A stretch of DNA of 54,634 nt from Bacteroidales bacterium. GTDB taxonomy: Bacteria; Bacteroidota; Bacteroidia; Bacteroidales; Muribaculaceae. The notes beneath the pieces are model-generated. The model was not told where the DNA came from, searched no databases, and was given only the letters and a program-made list of their open reading frames with translations. Made by a program: the position numbers and the translations under genes. Below, piece after piece: positions 26,460 to 35,410 of the stretch. The stretch is from positions 26,981 through 81,614 of the forward strand of contig JAAVFP010000023.1 in the NCBI GenBank assembly GCA_014800735.1, written 5' to 3'. How positions within the stretch are numbered: position 1 is the stretch's first letter; each line of letters begins with the position of its first letter.

Positions 26460-27209
26460 TTAGCCCTCGTTGGCTTTGGCCAGGAAGAGGTCCATGGCCG
26501 CGGGCATCGACGGTGCTTCGGGAGTGGGAGCCACCACGTCGACACGCAGGCCGGCGTCCTCCACGCTCTTCACGGTGGCGGGGCCGAAGGCGGCGATGGC
26601 GATGTCGCCCTGCTTGAAGTCGGGGAAATTCTTGAGCAGTGCCTCGATACCCTGGGGGCTGAAGAAGGCCAGCATATCGTAGTCGAACGCTTCGTCCGGA
26701 CCGAAGTCGTTGCTCACCGTACGGTACATAACCGCAGGAGTGGTAATGATTTTATTTTCAGCCAGAACGGAAGCCTCGGCGCCGTTGTTCACGTCCGACA
26801 CGGCGAACAGAATCTTCTCGTTCTTGTGCTTCTGCATGGTGGGCAGAAGGTCGGCAAGCTTGCCGGTTTTGGAAGCGAAGATTTTGCGCTTGCGGTAAAC
26901 GATGTATTTCTGGAGGTAGTTGGCAATGGTTTCGCTGGTGCAGAAATATTTCATAGTGGCCGGAATGCTGATGCGCATCTCTTCGCACAGACGGAAGAAA
27001 TGGTCCACAGCTGTTTTGGCAGTAAAGATAACAGCAGTAAAGTCAGCGATATTCACTTTCTGCTGGCGGAATTCTTTGGCCGACAGTCCCTCGACTTTGA
27101 TGAACGGGCGGAACACGATTTCGACACCGTATTTTTCGGCAAGATCAAAGTAGGGCGATTTCTCGGAGGCAGGTTTCGGTTGGGAAACCAGGATTTTTTT
27201 GATTTTCAC
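26460..27209 (-). CDS. hemD: Uroporphyrinogen-III synthase
   Basis: This 249-aa cytoplasmic enzyme cyclises hydroxymethylbilane with inversion of ring D, the step feeding heme and cobalamin synthesis. The two-domain HemD fold can be followed: the N-terminal KKILVSQPKP, then DFTAVIFTAKTAVDHFF, and in the second half ILFAVSDVNNGAEASVL, DMLAFFSPQGIEALL and IAIAAFGPATVKSVEDAG, which match the loosely conserved family motifs. Sequence conservation in HemD is low, but gene order (DUF4271, hemD, rnpA, yidD, tatD) is the one seen across Bacteroidales and supports the call. It starts about 25 bp after the DUF4271 stop. Confidence 0.9.
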   Translation of the reverse strand: MKIKKILVSQPKPASEKSPYFDLAEKYGVEIVFRPFIKVEGLSAKEFRQQKVNIADFTAVIFTAKTAVDHFFRLCEEMRISIPATMKYFCTSETIANYLQKYIVYRKRKIFASKTGKLADLLPTMQKHKNEKILFAVSDVNNGAEASVLAENKIITTPAVMYRTVSNDFGPDEAFDYDMLAFFSPQGIEALLKNFPDFKQGDIAIAAFGPATVKSVEDAGLRVDVVAPTPEAPSMPAAMDLFLAKANEG

Positions 27210-27234
27210 TCTTCTAAATTCTTGTAGCTTTGCG

Positions 27235-28254
27235 TCATAAAGTGCCGCTCAGGATGCTGTGTAAAAGCAGCATAATCCCGACGGGAGGTATAATTTCAAC
27301 ACTGCAAAGATACAAAATAAAATAGAGCCACGACTCATAATTGCGGTAAAAAATTCTGAATCCCTTCGAAATAAATACAACTCTAAACAGGAAATATATT
27401 GAGAGTGAAATGATTACGAGAATGTAGTGCCACTCGGGCACATTTATCAGCAAAAGTGCCGGAATCACTAGCCCGATGCCTGCATAGGCCTGCGATGCCG
27501 CAAATCCGCGCAACCACTGCCGGCAGCCAAGGGGCGTGGAAAAGGCGTAGCCGATCAGGATATAGGCGCACATCTGCACTGCATAGTAGCCCGCCAGAAC
27601 ACCCATGGCGATGGCTGCACCTGCAAAGCTCGGAGCGGCTGGCGCATAGGGGATGTTGTAGAGCGCCACACCGCCGAACACACAGAACACCAGCGCCAGC
27701 ACTATGGCAGCGCGCAGCGACACTGCCCGGCTTTCGTCGAACACGTTGCGGCGTTTGCGGATACTCCACAGGTCGCGTCGGTAGCGCAGGAGCGTGCGCC
27801 GGATGGCGCCCGCGTTGAGGGCCGCCAGCGCAAGCACTCCGGCCAGCACGCATGATAGGCCCGTGCTGTGCGAATAGTTGGCAGCAAGCGGCTCTGGGTC
27901 AAGGCCGACATTGCTGTTGGAGGGGCGAATCATGATAATCGTGCGGTTCAGGCTGTCCGCGCGTGCCTCGGCTTCGGCCTCGGCCACCAGGCTGTCGCGC
28001 TCAGCCACGGGCATGAAACGCATGTCGCCGCTTACGGTGTCGGCGGCAATCGAATCGAACAGCACCGTGGATAGCGGATGGACCGCCGCATAGCTCGGTG
28101 GCTCAAAACTGTTTTCTGCCGGCAGCTGGCGTCGCCATGGGCGTGCGGCTGCCTGCTCGGCACCATCCTTGCCCGGCACAGCCGGTGCCGGCAACAGCGA
28201 GTGGATGATGCTGTCGTTGGCAAATTCAGGGCTGTCGGCGCGGTTGGTGGGCAT
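27235..28254 (-). CDS. DUF4271-domain membrane protein
   Basis: A 339-aa protein whose first ~125 residues are polar and disordered-looking, followed by about seven hydrophobic segments from residue ~135 to the end (for example TGLSCVLAGVLALAALNAG and LYFILYLCSVEIIPPVGIM). The membrane half matches DUF4271, a family of unknown function confined largely to Bacteroidota and usually found upstream of hemD. It starts 2 nt after the LOG gene stop, so it is translated from the same transcript. No catalytic motif was recognised. Confidence 0.8.
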   Translation of the reverse strand: MPTNRADSPEFANDSIIHSLLPAPAVPGKDGAEQAAARPWRRQLPAENSFEPPSYAAVHPLSTVLFDSIAADTVSGDMRFMPVAERDSLVAEAEAEARADSLNRTIIMIRPSNSNVGLDPEPLAANYSHSTGLSCVLAGVLALAALNAGAIRRTLLRYRRDLWSIRKRRNVFDESRAVSLRAAIVLALVFCVFGGVALYNIPYAPAAPSFAGAAIAMGVLAGYYAVQMCAYILIGYAFSTPLGCRQWLRGFAASQAYAGIGLVIPALLLINVPEWHYILVIISLSIYFLFRVVFISKGFRIFYRNYESWLYFILYLCSVEIIPPVGIMLLLHSILSGTL

Positions 28255-28256
28255 GG

Positions 28257-28829
28257 TCAGAACTTAGCGGAGAATTCGGTTTCGGGATTTTCGGCCAGCG
28301 CTGCGTCAACAGCCTGGGCTGCCGTGGTGGCCACAGTGAACAGCCTGCGGTGGTCGGGCCGCATGAAGCCGGCCGCTACGGCCGCCTCGATCATGGCAAG
28401 TAGGGGAGAGTAGTAGCCGTCCACATTATATATCACCACATTGCCGCTGAAAAGCCCCAGCTGCCTCCATGTGATGATTTCCAGTAGCTCCTCGAAGGTG
28501 CCTATACCTCCGGGCAGCGCTATCACACCGGTGGCCTGGGCGGCCATCAATTCCTTGCGGCGATGCATGTCCGGCACCACAATCAGCTCGGTCATGCTCC
28601 GGTGGTGCCAGCCGCGGTCCACCATGAACTGCGGAATGATGCCCGTGGCCTGTCCGCCCACAGCCATGCAGGCGTCCACCACGGCACCCATCAGGCCCGT
28701 GTGGCCCGCACCGGTCACCAGGCGCACACCGCGAGCGGCAATCTCGCGGCCAAGCCCGGCGGCAGCCTCCAGAAAATCAGCCCGGCAATCCGATGCCGAA
28801 CCGCAGTACACGGTGATAGCTTTTTGCAT
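28257..28829 (-). CDS. LOG-family protein (TIGR00730-type Rossmann fold)
   Basis: A 190-aa Rossmann-fold protein of the LOG (lysine decarboxylase-like) family. It has VYCGSAS at the first strand, VTGAGHTGLMGAV in the nucleotide-binding loop, and the diagnostic LPGGIGTFEELLEIITW. Proven members are phosphoribohydrolases that release bases from nucleoside monophosphates, including cytokinin-activating enzymes. It is the first gene of a five-gene minus-strand operon (LOG, DUF4271, hemD, rnpA, yidD-tatD). The -7 element ends 4 bp before the ATG, so the transcript appears to start at, or a base or two from, the initiation codon. A second LOG gene lies at 40486-41040. Confidence 0.9.
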   Translation of the reverse strand: MQKAITVYCGSASDCRADFLEAAAGLGREIAARGVRLVTGAGHTGLMGAVVDACMAVGGQATGIIPQFMVDRGWHHRSMTELIVVPDMHRRKELMAAQATGVIALPGGIGTFEELLEIITWRQLGLFSGNVVIYNVDGYYSPLLAMIEAAVAAGFMRPDHRRLFTVATTAAQAVDAALAENPETEFSAKF

Positions 28830-28833
28830 GATG

Positions 28834-28841
28834 CAAAGTTA
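28834..28841 (-). promoter_or_regulatory. -7 promoter element immediately before the LOG gene
   Basis: Minus-strand TAACTTTG, ending 4 bp before the ATG at 28829, implying a leaderless or nearly leaderless mRNA. Confidence 0.55.
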
Positions 28842-28900
28842 GTAATTTTTTCGCATATCCGTGAGTTTACACAATTCCATAGCAGGATTTTTCCGTGCTC

Positions 28901-28934
28901 TTGGCTATGAATAATGTTATTTTTACTACTTTTG
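28901..28934 (+). promoter_or_regulatory. Promoter for the large surface protein
   Basis: TACTTTTG at 28927-28934 with TTG at 28901-28903 (spacing slightly long). It predicts a leader of about 130 nt. Confidence 0.55.
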
Positions 28935-29069
28935 CAATTAAGTTCGATATTTTTAAGGCAAGATTACCGGCTTATGATTGATTTATTTGTCAAAATCTTA
29001 ACCATTCCGGAGTTTATACATTAATATTTATCATCATACTTGAATATTCGTTTAATTAACCAAATCATA

Positions 29070-32000
29070 ATGAAACATTTTTATTCTGCGACACTTTTCG
29101 CAGTAATGCTTGCCACCTCGGCTCAAACCGGGCTTCAAGCCCAGAACCAGAGCCGTGCCTATGGCATTCAGGTCTACTCGGAATCCATGGCCGAGGGCGA
29201 CCACCAGAAGCTCGTTTCTTTCCCCCTCGAAAAACCTGCGGATGTGCGGGTGGAGAAAGAGTTCACCGATTTCAACGTGATGGCCGCCACATGCAACGAC
29301 GGCACGTACTACATGCTCCTGACCGACGACGGCCTGGTGCCGAGCAAGTTTGTGACCTACGACCTCACCCGTAAAACCGTGACCGAGGTAAAAACCTACG
29401 GTATCGCCGACCTCACGGCTGCCCTGATGGTCACCGACATGACCTATGACCCTACCTCGGATGTTATCTACGCCATGGCCGCCAACCTGGCCGAGGGTAC
29501 CCTCGTGGGCGACGATTTTGATGCCCCCTTCGGTCTTTATAAAATAGACATCACCAACGGTGCTGCCGAGCTCGTGGGCTACGAAGAAACCGCTATGATT
29601 ATCGCCCTTGCCTCCAACGACTATGAACTCTGGGGTGTGGACCAGGAAGGCAACGTGTGGATTGTGGACAAGCTCCGCGGACGCCTGGACGACATCATGT
29701 ACTCCACCGGCATCGATGCCGTGGGCCTCCAGTCCATGGCCTACGATTTCGAAGGCGGCCACTTCTACTGGCCGTCCTATACCGCTGAGGGCTCCGAGGG
29801 TAAGAGCAATCTGCTGTGGTTCGGCGTGAATGACTACTGGGAAATTGAAACCGGCGAAGTAGGCGCCGTGGGCGACAACATCGAGCTCATCGGCTTCTAC
29901 ATCGACAACAATCCCGTCAACAACAATGCTCCTCAGGTCGTGGCTGACCTCACTGTCACCCCCGCCGACGGTGGCAAGAACGAAGCTGTACTCGCATGGA
30001 CAAACCCCACCACTACCATCGGTGGCGATGCTCTCACCGGCACCCTCACCCTCACTGTGAAGCGCGGCGATGTGACTGTTAAGTCCGACCTCACCGGAAC
30101 TCCCGGCCAGGCCATGACCTGGACCGATACCAATGTTGAGTCGGCTCTCTACACCTACTCCGTCGCCGTTAGCGCCGATGGCCTCGAAGGCCCCGCCGAA
30201 TTCGCCGAGCCGGTATTTGTAGGCACCGATGTGCCCGGGGCTCCCGCAGCCGTCACCGCTGCCAAGGGTCAGGGCTATGACATCTCCGTGAACTGGACAG
30301 CCCCCACTGCAGGTGCACAGGGCGGCTGGGCCGACCTTTCGGACCTGCGCTATACCGTGGTGCGTTACCCGGACGGCAAGGTGATTGCCGATAAGACCGC
30401 CGAGCTCAGTGTGCTCGACAACACAATTACCACCCAGGCCGGCTACTCCTACGGTGTGAAAGCCGTGAGCGGTACTGCCGAGGGCCCGGAAGCGATGAGC
30501 AACATCGTTGTGACCGGTCCGGCCATCCAGCCTCCCTACGCAATGACCCTCGACGAGGACGACGCCACACTTTGGACCGTATATAATAAGGACGGCGACG
30601 ACAATGCCTGGTACGTGTTCCACGAAATGTGGGGTGGCACCACCGATCCCTTTTTCTATTTCTTCCCCGAGGATGACCTCGACCCCGAGAAGGCCAACGA
30701 CGACTGGATTGTGTCGCCCACCTTCGCTCTGAAGGCCGGCAAGAAATATGTTGTCACCTACGATCTTCGCCTCTACGGCATCTTCCAGGCCAACACCAGC
30801 CTGTGGATTGGCACTGAGGCCAACCCCGAGGGCATGACCCGCGAACTCTACGCCAACGAGTGGGAAACCATCAACGTGGAATGGCTCACCCACACCATCC
30901 CCTTCACCGTGGATGCCGACGGCGACTACAGCTTCGGTTTCGAACTGAAGAACCTTGTGCCGGCTCACTTCTATAAATTCACACTCAAGGAAGTGCCCGA
31001 CGTTGACCTAACCGCCACCACCATCAACGGCCCCTCGATTCTCACCATGGGCCAGCCCTTCGAGTTCCGCACCAATGTGGGCAACCTCGGTTTCGACACC
31101 GTCGGTTCCTACGATGTCAAGCTGGTGGATAGCGAGAACAACACCCTTGCAACTGCCGCTGTAACCGAGCCTATCATCCCCGGCGAAGTGGTCGAAGTGA
31201 CTATTGAATGGACTCCGAAGGCTGCCGGCCGCTACACTGTTCACGCCGTAGTGAGCGTGGAGGGCGATGCCGTTGCCGATAACAACGCAGGCTCCGAGCT
31301 TACGGTTGTAGTTGTGGACGGTGGCACCTGGGCCGATGCTGTTGAGGCCAACGACATCACCGGCATGGAGCCCTTCATGATTCGCAGCAACTACAGTGCC
31401 TGCCAGACCGCCTATCCCGCCGCCGAGCTTAAGATTGCCGCCGGCACCGAGATTCAGGCTATCAAGTACGGCATGTCCTTCATGACCACTAAGGCTATTG
31501 ACTGCAACATTGAAATGTGGCTGGCCAACGTGGACTTCGAGGACTTCGACTACGCCGACCAGCTGGATGAGTCAAAACTCACCAAAGTTTTCGACGGCTC
31601 TAAAACTCTCTCACCCGAGGACAAAGATTTGACCCTTCTGTTCGACACTCCCTTTGTCTACACCGGCAAGGGACTCGTGATAGCCACCCGCCACAATTCG
31701 GAGAGCATTGCTTCCGTTGTGTTCGATTGCTACTACGACCGCAAGTCGCCCATCTATAGCCTCGTTTACTACAGCGACGACGAAGCTTTCGACTTCAGCC
31801 AGATGATGTACCTCTACGAGCAGAGCCTGCCTTCAATCAGCATGCTCGTTTCGGAGGGGGAGAGTAGTGTAACCGCTCCCGAGGCATCGGCCACCGCTGT
31901 TGCCTACGACCGCGCCAGCCGCACACTGGCCGTGGCCGGCGACTTCACTGCATGCCGCGTCTACACCGCCAGCGGTGTGCTCGTGGCTTCCTTCGTTCCG

Positions 32001-32096
32001 GGCGATGCCATGGTTCTCCCCGAAACCTTGAGCGGCATCGGAATTGTGGAAGTTTCCACTGCATCCGGAAATATAGTCAAGAAAATTGCCTTCTAA
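29070..32096 (+). CDS. Large secreted surface protein, probable type IX secretion cargo
   Basis: A 1008-aa exported protein (signal peptide ATLFAVMLATSAQTGLQA). Residues ~30-290 form a repeated-strand, propeller-like region (TYDLTRKTVTEV, LYKIDITNGAAELV). Two fibronectin-III-like segments follow (~290-490), then a choice-of-anchor/cleaved-adhesin-type domain (~495-650, DDWIVSPTFALKAGKKYVVT), a CARDB-like domain (~655-760, VDLTATTING) and a further beta domain. The last ~70 residues (ACRVYTASGVLV...GNIVKKIAF) look like a type A C-terminal sorting domain of the type IX system. The ATG at 29070 is placed directly before the signal peptide. It is monocistronic between its own promoter and terminator. 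The ligand or enzyme activity is unknown; adhesion is an inference. Confidence 0.8.
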   Translation: MKHFYSATLFAVMLATSAQTGLQAQNQSRAYGIQVYSESMAEGDHQKLVSFPLEKPADVRVEKEFTDFNVMAATCNDGTYYMLLTDDGLVPSKFVTYDLTRKTVTEVKTYGIADLTAALMVTDMTYDPTSDVIYAMAANLAEGTLVGDDFDAPFGLYKIDITNGAAELVGYEETAMIIALASNDYELWGVDQEGNVWIVDKLRGRLDDIMYSTGIDAVGLQSMAYDFEGGHFYWPSYTAEGSEGKSNLLWFGVNDYWEIETGEVGAVGDNIELIGFYIDNNPVNNNAPQVVADLTVTPADGGKNEAVLAWTNPTTTIGGDALTGTLTLTVKRGDVTVKSDLTGTPGQAMTWTDTNVESALYTYSVAVSADGLEGPAEFAEPVFVGTDVPGAPAAVTAAKGQGYDISVNWTAPTAGAQGGWADLSDLRYTVVRYPDGKVIADKTAELSVLDNTITTQAGYSYGVKAVSGTAEGPEAMSNIVVTGPAIQPPYAMTLDEDDATLWTVYNKDGDDNAWYVFHEMWGGTTDPFFYFFPEDDLDPEKANDDWIVSPTFALKAGKKYVVTYDLRLYGIFQANTSLWIGTEANPEGMTRELYANEWETINVEWLTHTIPFTVDADGDYSFGFELKNLVPAHFYKFTLKEVPDVDLTATTINGPSILTMGQPFEFRTNVGNLGFDTVGSYDVKLVDSENNTLATAAVTEPIIPGEVVEVTIEWTPKAAGRYTVHAVVSVEGDAVADNNAGSELTVVVVDGGTWADAVEANDITGMEPFMIRSNYSACQTAYPAAELKIAAGTEIQAIKYGMSFMTTKAIDCNIEMWLANVDFEDFDYADQLDESKLTKVFDGSKTLSPEDKDLTLLFDTPFVYTGKGLVIATRHNSESIASVVFDCYYDRKSPIYSLVYYSDDEAFDFSQMMYLYEQSLPSISMLVSEGESSVTAPEASATAVAYDRASRTLAVAGDFTACRVYTASGVLVASFVPGDAMVLPETLSGIGIVEVSTASGNIVKKIAF

Positions 32097-32117
32097 ATAA
32101 TTAGAACAATAAATTTG

Positions 32118-32155
32118 GCGCCTCTGCGGTCGGTTGACCTCAGAGGCGCTTTTTT
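32118..32155 (+). terminator. Terminator of the surface-protein gene
   Basis: GCGCCTCTG (32118-32126) pairs with CAGAGGCGC (32141-32149), with an inner GGTC/GACC stem, followed by six T. Confidence 0.95.
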
Positions 32156-32347
32156 ACCCCTAAATCTCGACGATTTTTGCCGAGGGTAGGGCAGGGCAGC
32201 TCCAAATTTTTAATTCTCGCGAAGTTTAAAATTGACTAATGAGCTATGACAAAGCTGAATATAACTATTTTGTGTATTTGTATTTCTTGCTTATCTAAAA
32301 TTTTGTGCCTGATTACCCCTCATTACTGCTAATTGAATTAAATTTAG

Positions 32348-32355
32348 TATCTTTG
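32348..32355 (+). promoter_or_regulatory. -7 promoter element for ybeY-mnmG
   Basis: TATCTTTG, 23 bp before the ybeY ATG. A -33 element is not obvious. Confidence 0.6.
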
Positions 32356-32378
32356 CACGTTAATGTAATCACGAAAAT

Positions 32379-32807
32379 ATGACTCCGGAATTTCAGTGGA
32401 TGGTATCGGGGGTTGAGCTCCCGAAGCTTGATTATCAACGGCTTGAACAGTGGATTGTGAATGTGGCTCAATCCCACGACCGCATTGTGCGCTCCGTCAA
32501 CTACATTTTCTGCGACGATGCTAAGATTCTGGAAGTCAACCGCGAATTCCTTCAGCACGATTATTATACTGATATAATCACCTTTGATGACTGCACGGGC
32601 CGTTTGCTGCGTGGCGACATTTTCCTGTCGCTCGACACTGTGCGAAGCAATGCCGAGCTTGTAGGCGCTACCTACGACCGCGAACTGCTCCGCGTGATTA
32701 TCCACGGTGTCCTCCATCTGTGCGGTATCAACGATAAGGGTCCCGGCGAACGCGAGATTATGGAAGCAAACGAGGATGCCGCACTCGCAATGTGGGACTC
32801 GATGTAA
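32379..32807 (+). CDS. ybeY: Endoribonuclease YbeY, rRNA maturation factor
   Basis: A 142-aa zinc-dependent RNase involved in 16S rRNA 3'-end processing and ribosome quality control. The metal-binding motif IIHGVLHLCGINDKG is present, with the third His of HxxxHxxxxxH replaced by Asp (GINDK), as often seen in Bacteroidota. The preceding YTDIITFDD and RGDIFLSLDTV match the conserved core sheet. It is followed after 10 bp by mnmG and is probably transcribed with it from the promoter at 32348-32355. Confidence 0.93.
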   Translation: MTPEFQWMVSGVELPKLDYQRLEQWIVNVAQSHDRIVRSVNYIFCDDAKILEVNREFLQHDYYTDIITFDDCTGRLLRGDIFLSLDTVRSNAELVGATYDRELLRVIIHGVLHLCGINDKGPGEREIMEANEDAALAMWDSM

Positions 32808-32817
32808 TTTTGACACT

Positions 32818-34698
32818 ATGAGATTTGATTTTGATGTAATTGTGGTTGGAGCCGGTCACGCCGGATGCGAGGCCGCCCATGCGGCGGCTCGCATCGGTGC
32901 GCGCACACTGCTCATCACAATGGATATGAACAAGATTGCGCAGATGAGCTGCAACCCTGCCGTAGGCGGTATTGCCAAGGGCCAGATTGTCCGCGAAATC
33001 GATGCCCTCGGTGGCATGATGGGTATTGTCACCGACCGGACCTCCATTCAGTTCCGCATGCTCAACCGCTCCAAGGGGCCGGCCATGTGGAGCCCGCGTT
33101 CTCAGGCCGACCGCAACAAGTTCTCGGCCTTGTGGCGCGAGATTCTCGAGAACACCCCTAATCTGTCCATGTGGCAGGGTAGTGTGGACCGTCTGGTCTT
33201 CGATGAGGACGGTTCCCTGGCCGGCGTGCAAACCGTGGAGGGTGCCGAGTTCCGCGCACGCTGCGTGGTGCTTACCAACGGCACCTTTCTCAACGGACTC
33301 ATGCACATTGGCCGGGTAATGTTCCCCGGCGGCCGCATCTCCGAACCGTCATCCCACGGACTCACCGAGCAACTCAAGGAACTGGGCTTCGCTGCCGACC
33401 GCATGAAAACCGGAACACCCATGCGCCTGGATGGCCGAACTATTGATTTCAGCAAAACCATCCCCCAGGACGGCGACACGGATTTCCACCATTTTTCCTA
33501 TCTGCCCGGTGTGCGCTCGCAGCTTAAACAGCGCCAGTGCTATATTGCGTATACCAACGCTACAACCTGCGAAATCCTTCGCCGCGGTCTGCCTGATTCA
33601 CCGCTTTATAATGGACAGATTCAGTCCATCGGACCGCGCTACTGCCCTTCGGTCGAAACCAAAATTGTCACCTTTGCCGACAAAACCGAGCACCAGCTCT
33701 TCCTGGAGCCCGAGGGTGAAACCTCGCAGGAATTTTACGTGAACGGCTTTTCGTCGTCCATGCCAATGCCTATTCAGATTGAGGCTATATCGACTGTCCC
33801 GGCTCTTGCCGATGCGCAGCTGTACCGCGCAGGCTATGCTATCGAATACGACTTTTTTGACCCCCGTCAGCTTCATCACACACTCGAAACGAAGCTTGTC
33901 CCCGGTCTGTTTTTTGCCGGACAGATCAACGGCACCACGGGCTACGAGGAAGCGGCAGGGCAGGGCCTGGTGGCTGGGGCCAATGCAGCCCTTCAGGCGT
34001 TGGGTAAACCCGAGTTTACTCTCGGACGCGACCAGGCCTACATCGGCGTGCTGATTGACGACCTTGTGAACAAAGGCGTGGACGAACCCTACCGCATGTT
34101 CACCTCTCGAGCCGAATACCGCATCCTGCTACGCCAGGACGATGCCGATATGCGCCTCACCCCGCAGGGCCACGCAATCGGGCTGGCCGACGACGAGCGC
34201 TTACAGCTGATGGAAACCAAGCGTGCGCTCCGCGACAATATCATTGACTTTGCGCGGAACACCACCGTGCGCCCGGCCGAGGTGGAGCAGTTGCTTGCCG
34301 ACAGCGGTTCGACCCCTCTCACCCAGGGCGTGAAGCTTTATTCGCTCGTGCAGCGTCCGCAGCTCACCATAATGTCGCTTGCCGGAGTCCTCCCGCGCCT
34401 GAACGCGCTTGTTGAAAACATTCCAGCCGACCGCCGCGAGGAAATTGTTGAGGCTGCGGAAATTCTCATAAAGTACGAGGGCTACATTGCCCGCGAGCAA
34501 AGCATCGCGGATAAACTTCACCGTCTTGAGGAGGTCCGCCTGCCGGTCGATATTGACTACGATTCAATTCTGTCGTTATCCACCGAAGCCCGCCAGAAAC
34601 TCAAGCTTCACCGCCCGACGACAGTGGGCAATGCCTCGCGCATTCCCGGTATTTCGCCCAGCGATGTGAACATTTTGCTGTTACTCATGAACCGCTGA
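32818..34698 (+). CDS. mnmG: tRNA uridine-5-carboxymethylaminomethyl modification enzyme MnmG
   Basis: A 626-aa FAD-dependent enzyme (formerly GidA) that with MnmE installs the carboxymethylaminomethyl group at wobble U34 of certain tRNAs. The dinucleotide-binding motif VIVVGAGHAGCEAAHAAARIG is at the N-terminus, MSCNPAVGGIAKGQIVREID follows, and the second conserved block KTGTPMRLDGRTIDFSK and the C-terminal helical domain are complete. The ATG at 32818 precedes the FAD motif by a few residues; the longer open frame overlaps ybeY without homology. A parS site lies directly after the stop. MnmG next to parS is a classical origin-proximal arrangement. Confidence 0.97.
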   Translation: MRFDFDVIVVGAGHAGCEAAHAAARIGARTLLITMDMNKIAQMSCNPAVGGIAKGQIVREIDALGGMMGIVTDRTSIQFRMLNRSKGPAMWSPRSQADRNKFSALWREILENTPNLSMWQGSVDRLVFDEDGSLAGVQTVEGAEFRARCVVLTNGTFLNGLMHIGRVMFPGGRISEPSSHGLTEQLKELGFAADRMKTGTPMRLDGRTIDFSKTIPQDGDTDFHHFSYLPGVRSQLKQRQCYIAYTNATTCEILRRGLPDSPLYNGQIQSIGPRYCPSVETKIVTFADKTEHQLFLEPEGETSQEFYVNGFSSSMPMPIQIEAISTVPALADAQLYRAGYAIEYDFFDPRQLHHTLETKLVPGLFFAGQINGTTGYEEAAGQGLVAGANAALQALGKPEFTLGRDQAYIGVLIDDLVNKGVDEPYRMFTSRAEYRILLRQDDADMRLTPQGHAIGLADDERLQLMETKRALRDNIIDFARNTTVRPAEVEQLLADSGSTPLTQGVKLYSLVQRPQLTIMSLAGVLPRLNALVENIPADRREEIVEAAEILIKYEGYIAREQSIADKLHRLEEVRLPVDIDYDSILSLSTEARQKLKLHRPTTVGNASRIPGISPSDVNILLLLMNR

Positions 34699-34700
34699 AT

Positions 34701-34716
34701 TGTTCCACGTGAAACA
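34701..34716. promoter_or_regulatory. parS centromere site (ParB binding)
   Basis: TGTTCCACGTGAAACA matches the bacterial parS consensus TGTTnCACGTGAAACA at every position. It lies 3 nt past the mnmG stop in the mnmG-apt gap. Such sites nucleate ParB spreading for chromosome segregation near the origin. No parA or parB gene is in the window. Confidence 0.85.
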
Positions 34717-34772
34717 AATGGGTGCTCAAATTTCATGAAATCAATTATTTAAACCTATATAATCTACGAACA

Positions 34773-35291
34773 ATGGACTACATCAAATCGAAAGTGCGCG
34801 ATGTGATTGACTTCCCCACAAAGGGCGTAGTCTTCAAGGACCTTACCACCGTATTCAAGGACCCCAAGGCACTGCACATTATCGGCGATGAACTCGCAGC
34901 CCTCTACAAGGACAAGGGTGTCACCAAAGTGGTGGGCATCGAAAGCCGCGGCTTCATCGGCGGTTCAATCCTGGCCTACGAAATCGGTGCAGGCTTTGTG
35001 CCCGCCCGCAAGCCCGGCAAGCTCCCCGCCGACACTATCCGCATGGAGTATGCCAAGGAGTACGGCACGGATGTAATAGAAATCCACCGCGATGCTATCG
35101 GCCCCGACGATATCGTGGTGCTTCACGACGATGTGCTGGCAACCGGTGGAACCATGGCTGCTGCCTACAAGCTTGTGGCAAGCCTCAAGCCCAAGAAAAT
35201 CTACGTCAACTTCATCATCGAGCTTTCCATGCTCGGTGGCCGCGCGGCCCTGCCCGCCGATGTCGACGTCACCTCGCTCATCACATATTGA
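34773..35291 (+). CDS. apt: Adenine phosphoribosyltransferase
   Basis: This 172-aa purine-salvage enzyme makes AMP from adenine and PRPP. The PRPP-binding motif VVLHDDVLATGGTM is intact, and the adenine-site and flexible-loop regions VVGIESRGFIGGSILAYEIG and ARKPGKLPADT match the family closely. Length is normal. The ATG at 34773 is chosen because the conserved N-terminus (DYIKSKVRDVIDFP) starts there; 57 bp separate it from the parS site. A strong terminator follows. Confidence 0.96.
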   Translation: MDYIKSKVRDVIDFPTKGVVFKDLTTVFKDPKALHIIGDELAALYKDKGVTKVVGIESRGFIGGSILAYEIGAGFVPARKPGKLPADTIRMEYAKEYGTDVIEIHRDAIGPDDIVVLHDDVLATGGTMAAAYKLVASLKPKKIYVNFIIELSMLGGRAALPADVDVTSLITY

Positions 35292-35306
35292 TTGAAACTC
35301 ATTTGG

Positions 35307-35341
35307 TCGGGGACCTCGCAAAAGCGGGGTCCCCGATTTTT
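35307..35341 (+). terminator. Terminator after apt
   Basis: TCGGGGACC (35307-35315) pairs with GGTCCCCGA (35328-35336), extended by CTCGC/GCGGG around AAAA, then five T. Confidence 0.95.
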
Positions 35342-35373
35342 ACAATAAAAATTTAGCGCGGAGTGTGAAAAGA

Positions 35374-35405
35374 TTTGAAAATTCCGTGAAAAATCTTTAA
35401 CTTTG
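35374..35405 (+). promoter_or_regulatory. Consensus promoter upstream of the TonB receptor leader
   Basis: TTTG (35374-35377), 20 bp, then TAACTTTG (35398-35405): a full match to the Bacteroidota consensus. Transcription should start near 35411. Confidence 0.8.
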
Positions 35406-35410
35406 CCGCG

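Noticed and set aside
27198-27232. Plus-strand TTTG...TAGCTTTG promoter-like pair near the hemD start
   Set aside because: Spacing is 23 bp and no plus-strand gene follows before 29 kb, so it is probably chance, though an antisense RNA cannot be excluded.
28830-29069. Possible replication origin in the AT-rich gap between divergent operons
   Set aside because: Only weak DnaA-box-like words (GTTTACACA, GTTTATACA) are present and dnaA is absent. The parS site shows origin proximity but not the origin itself.
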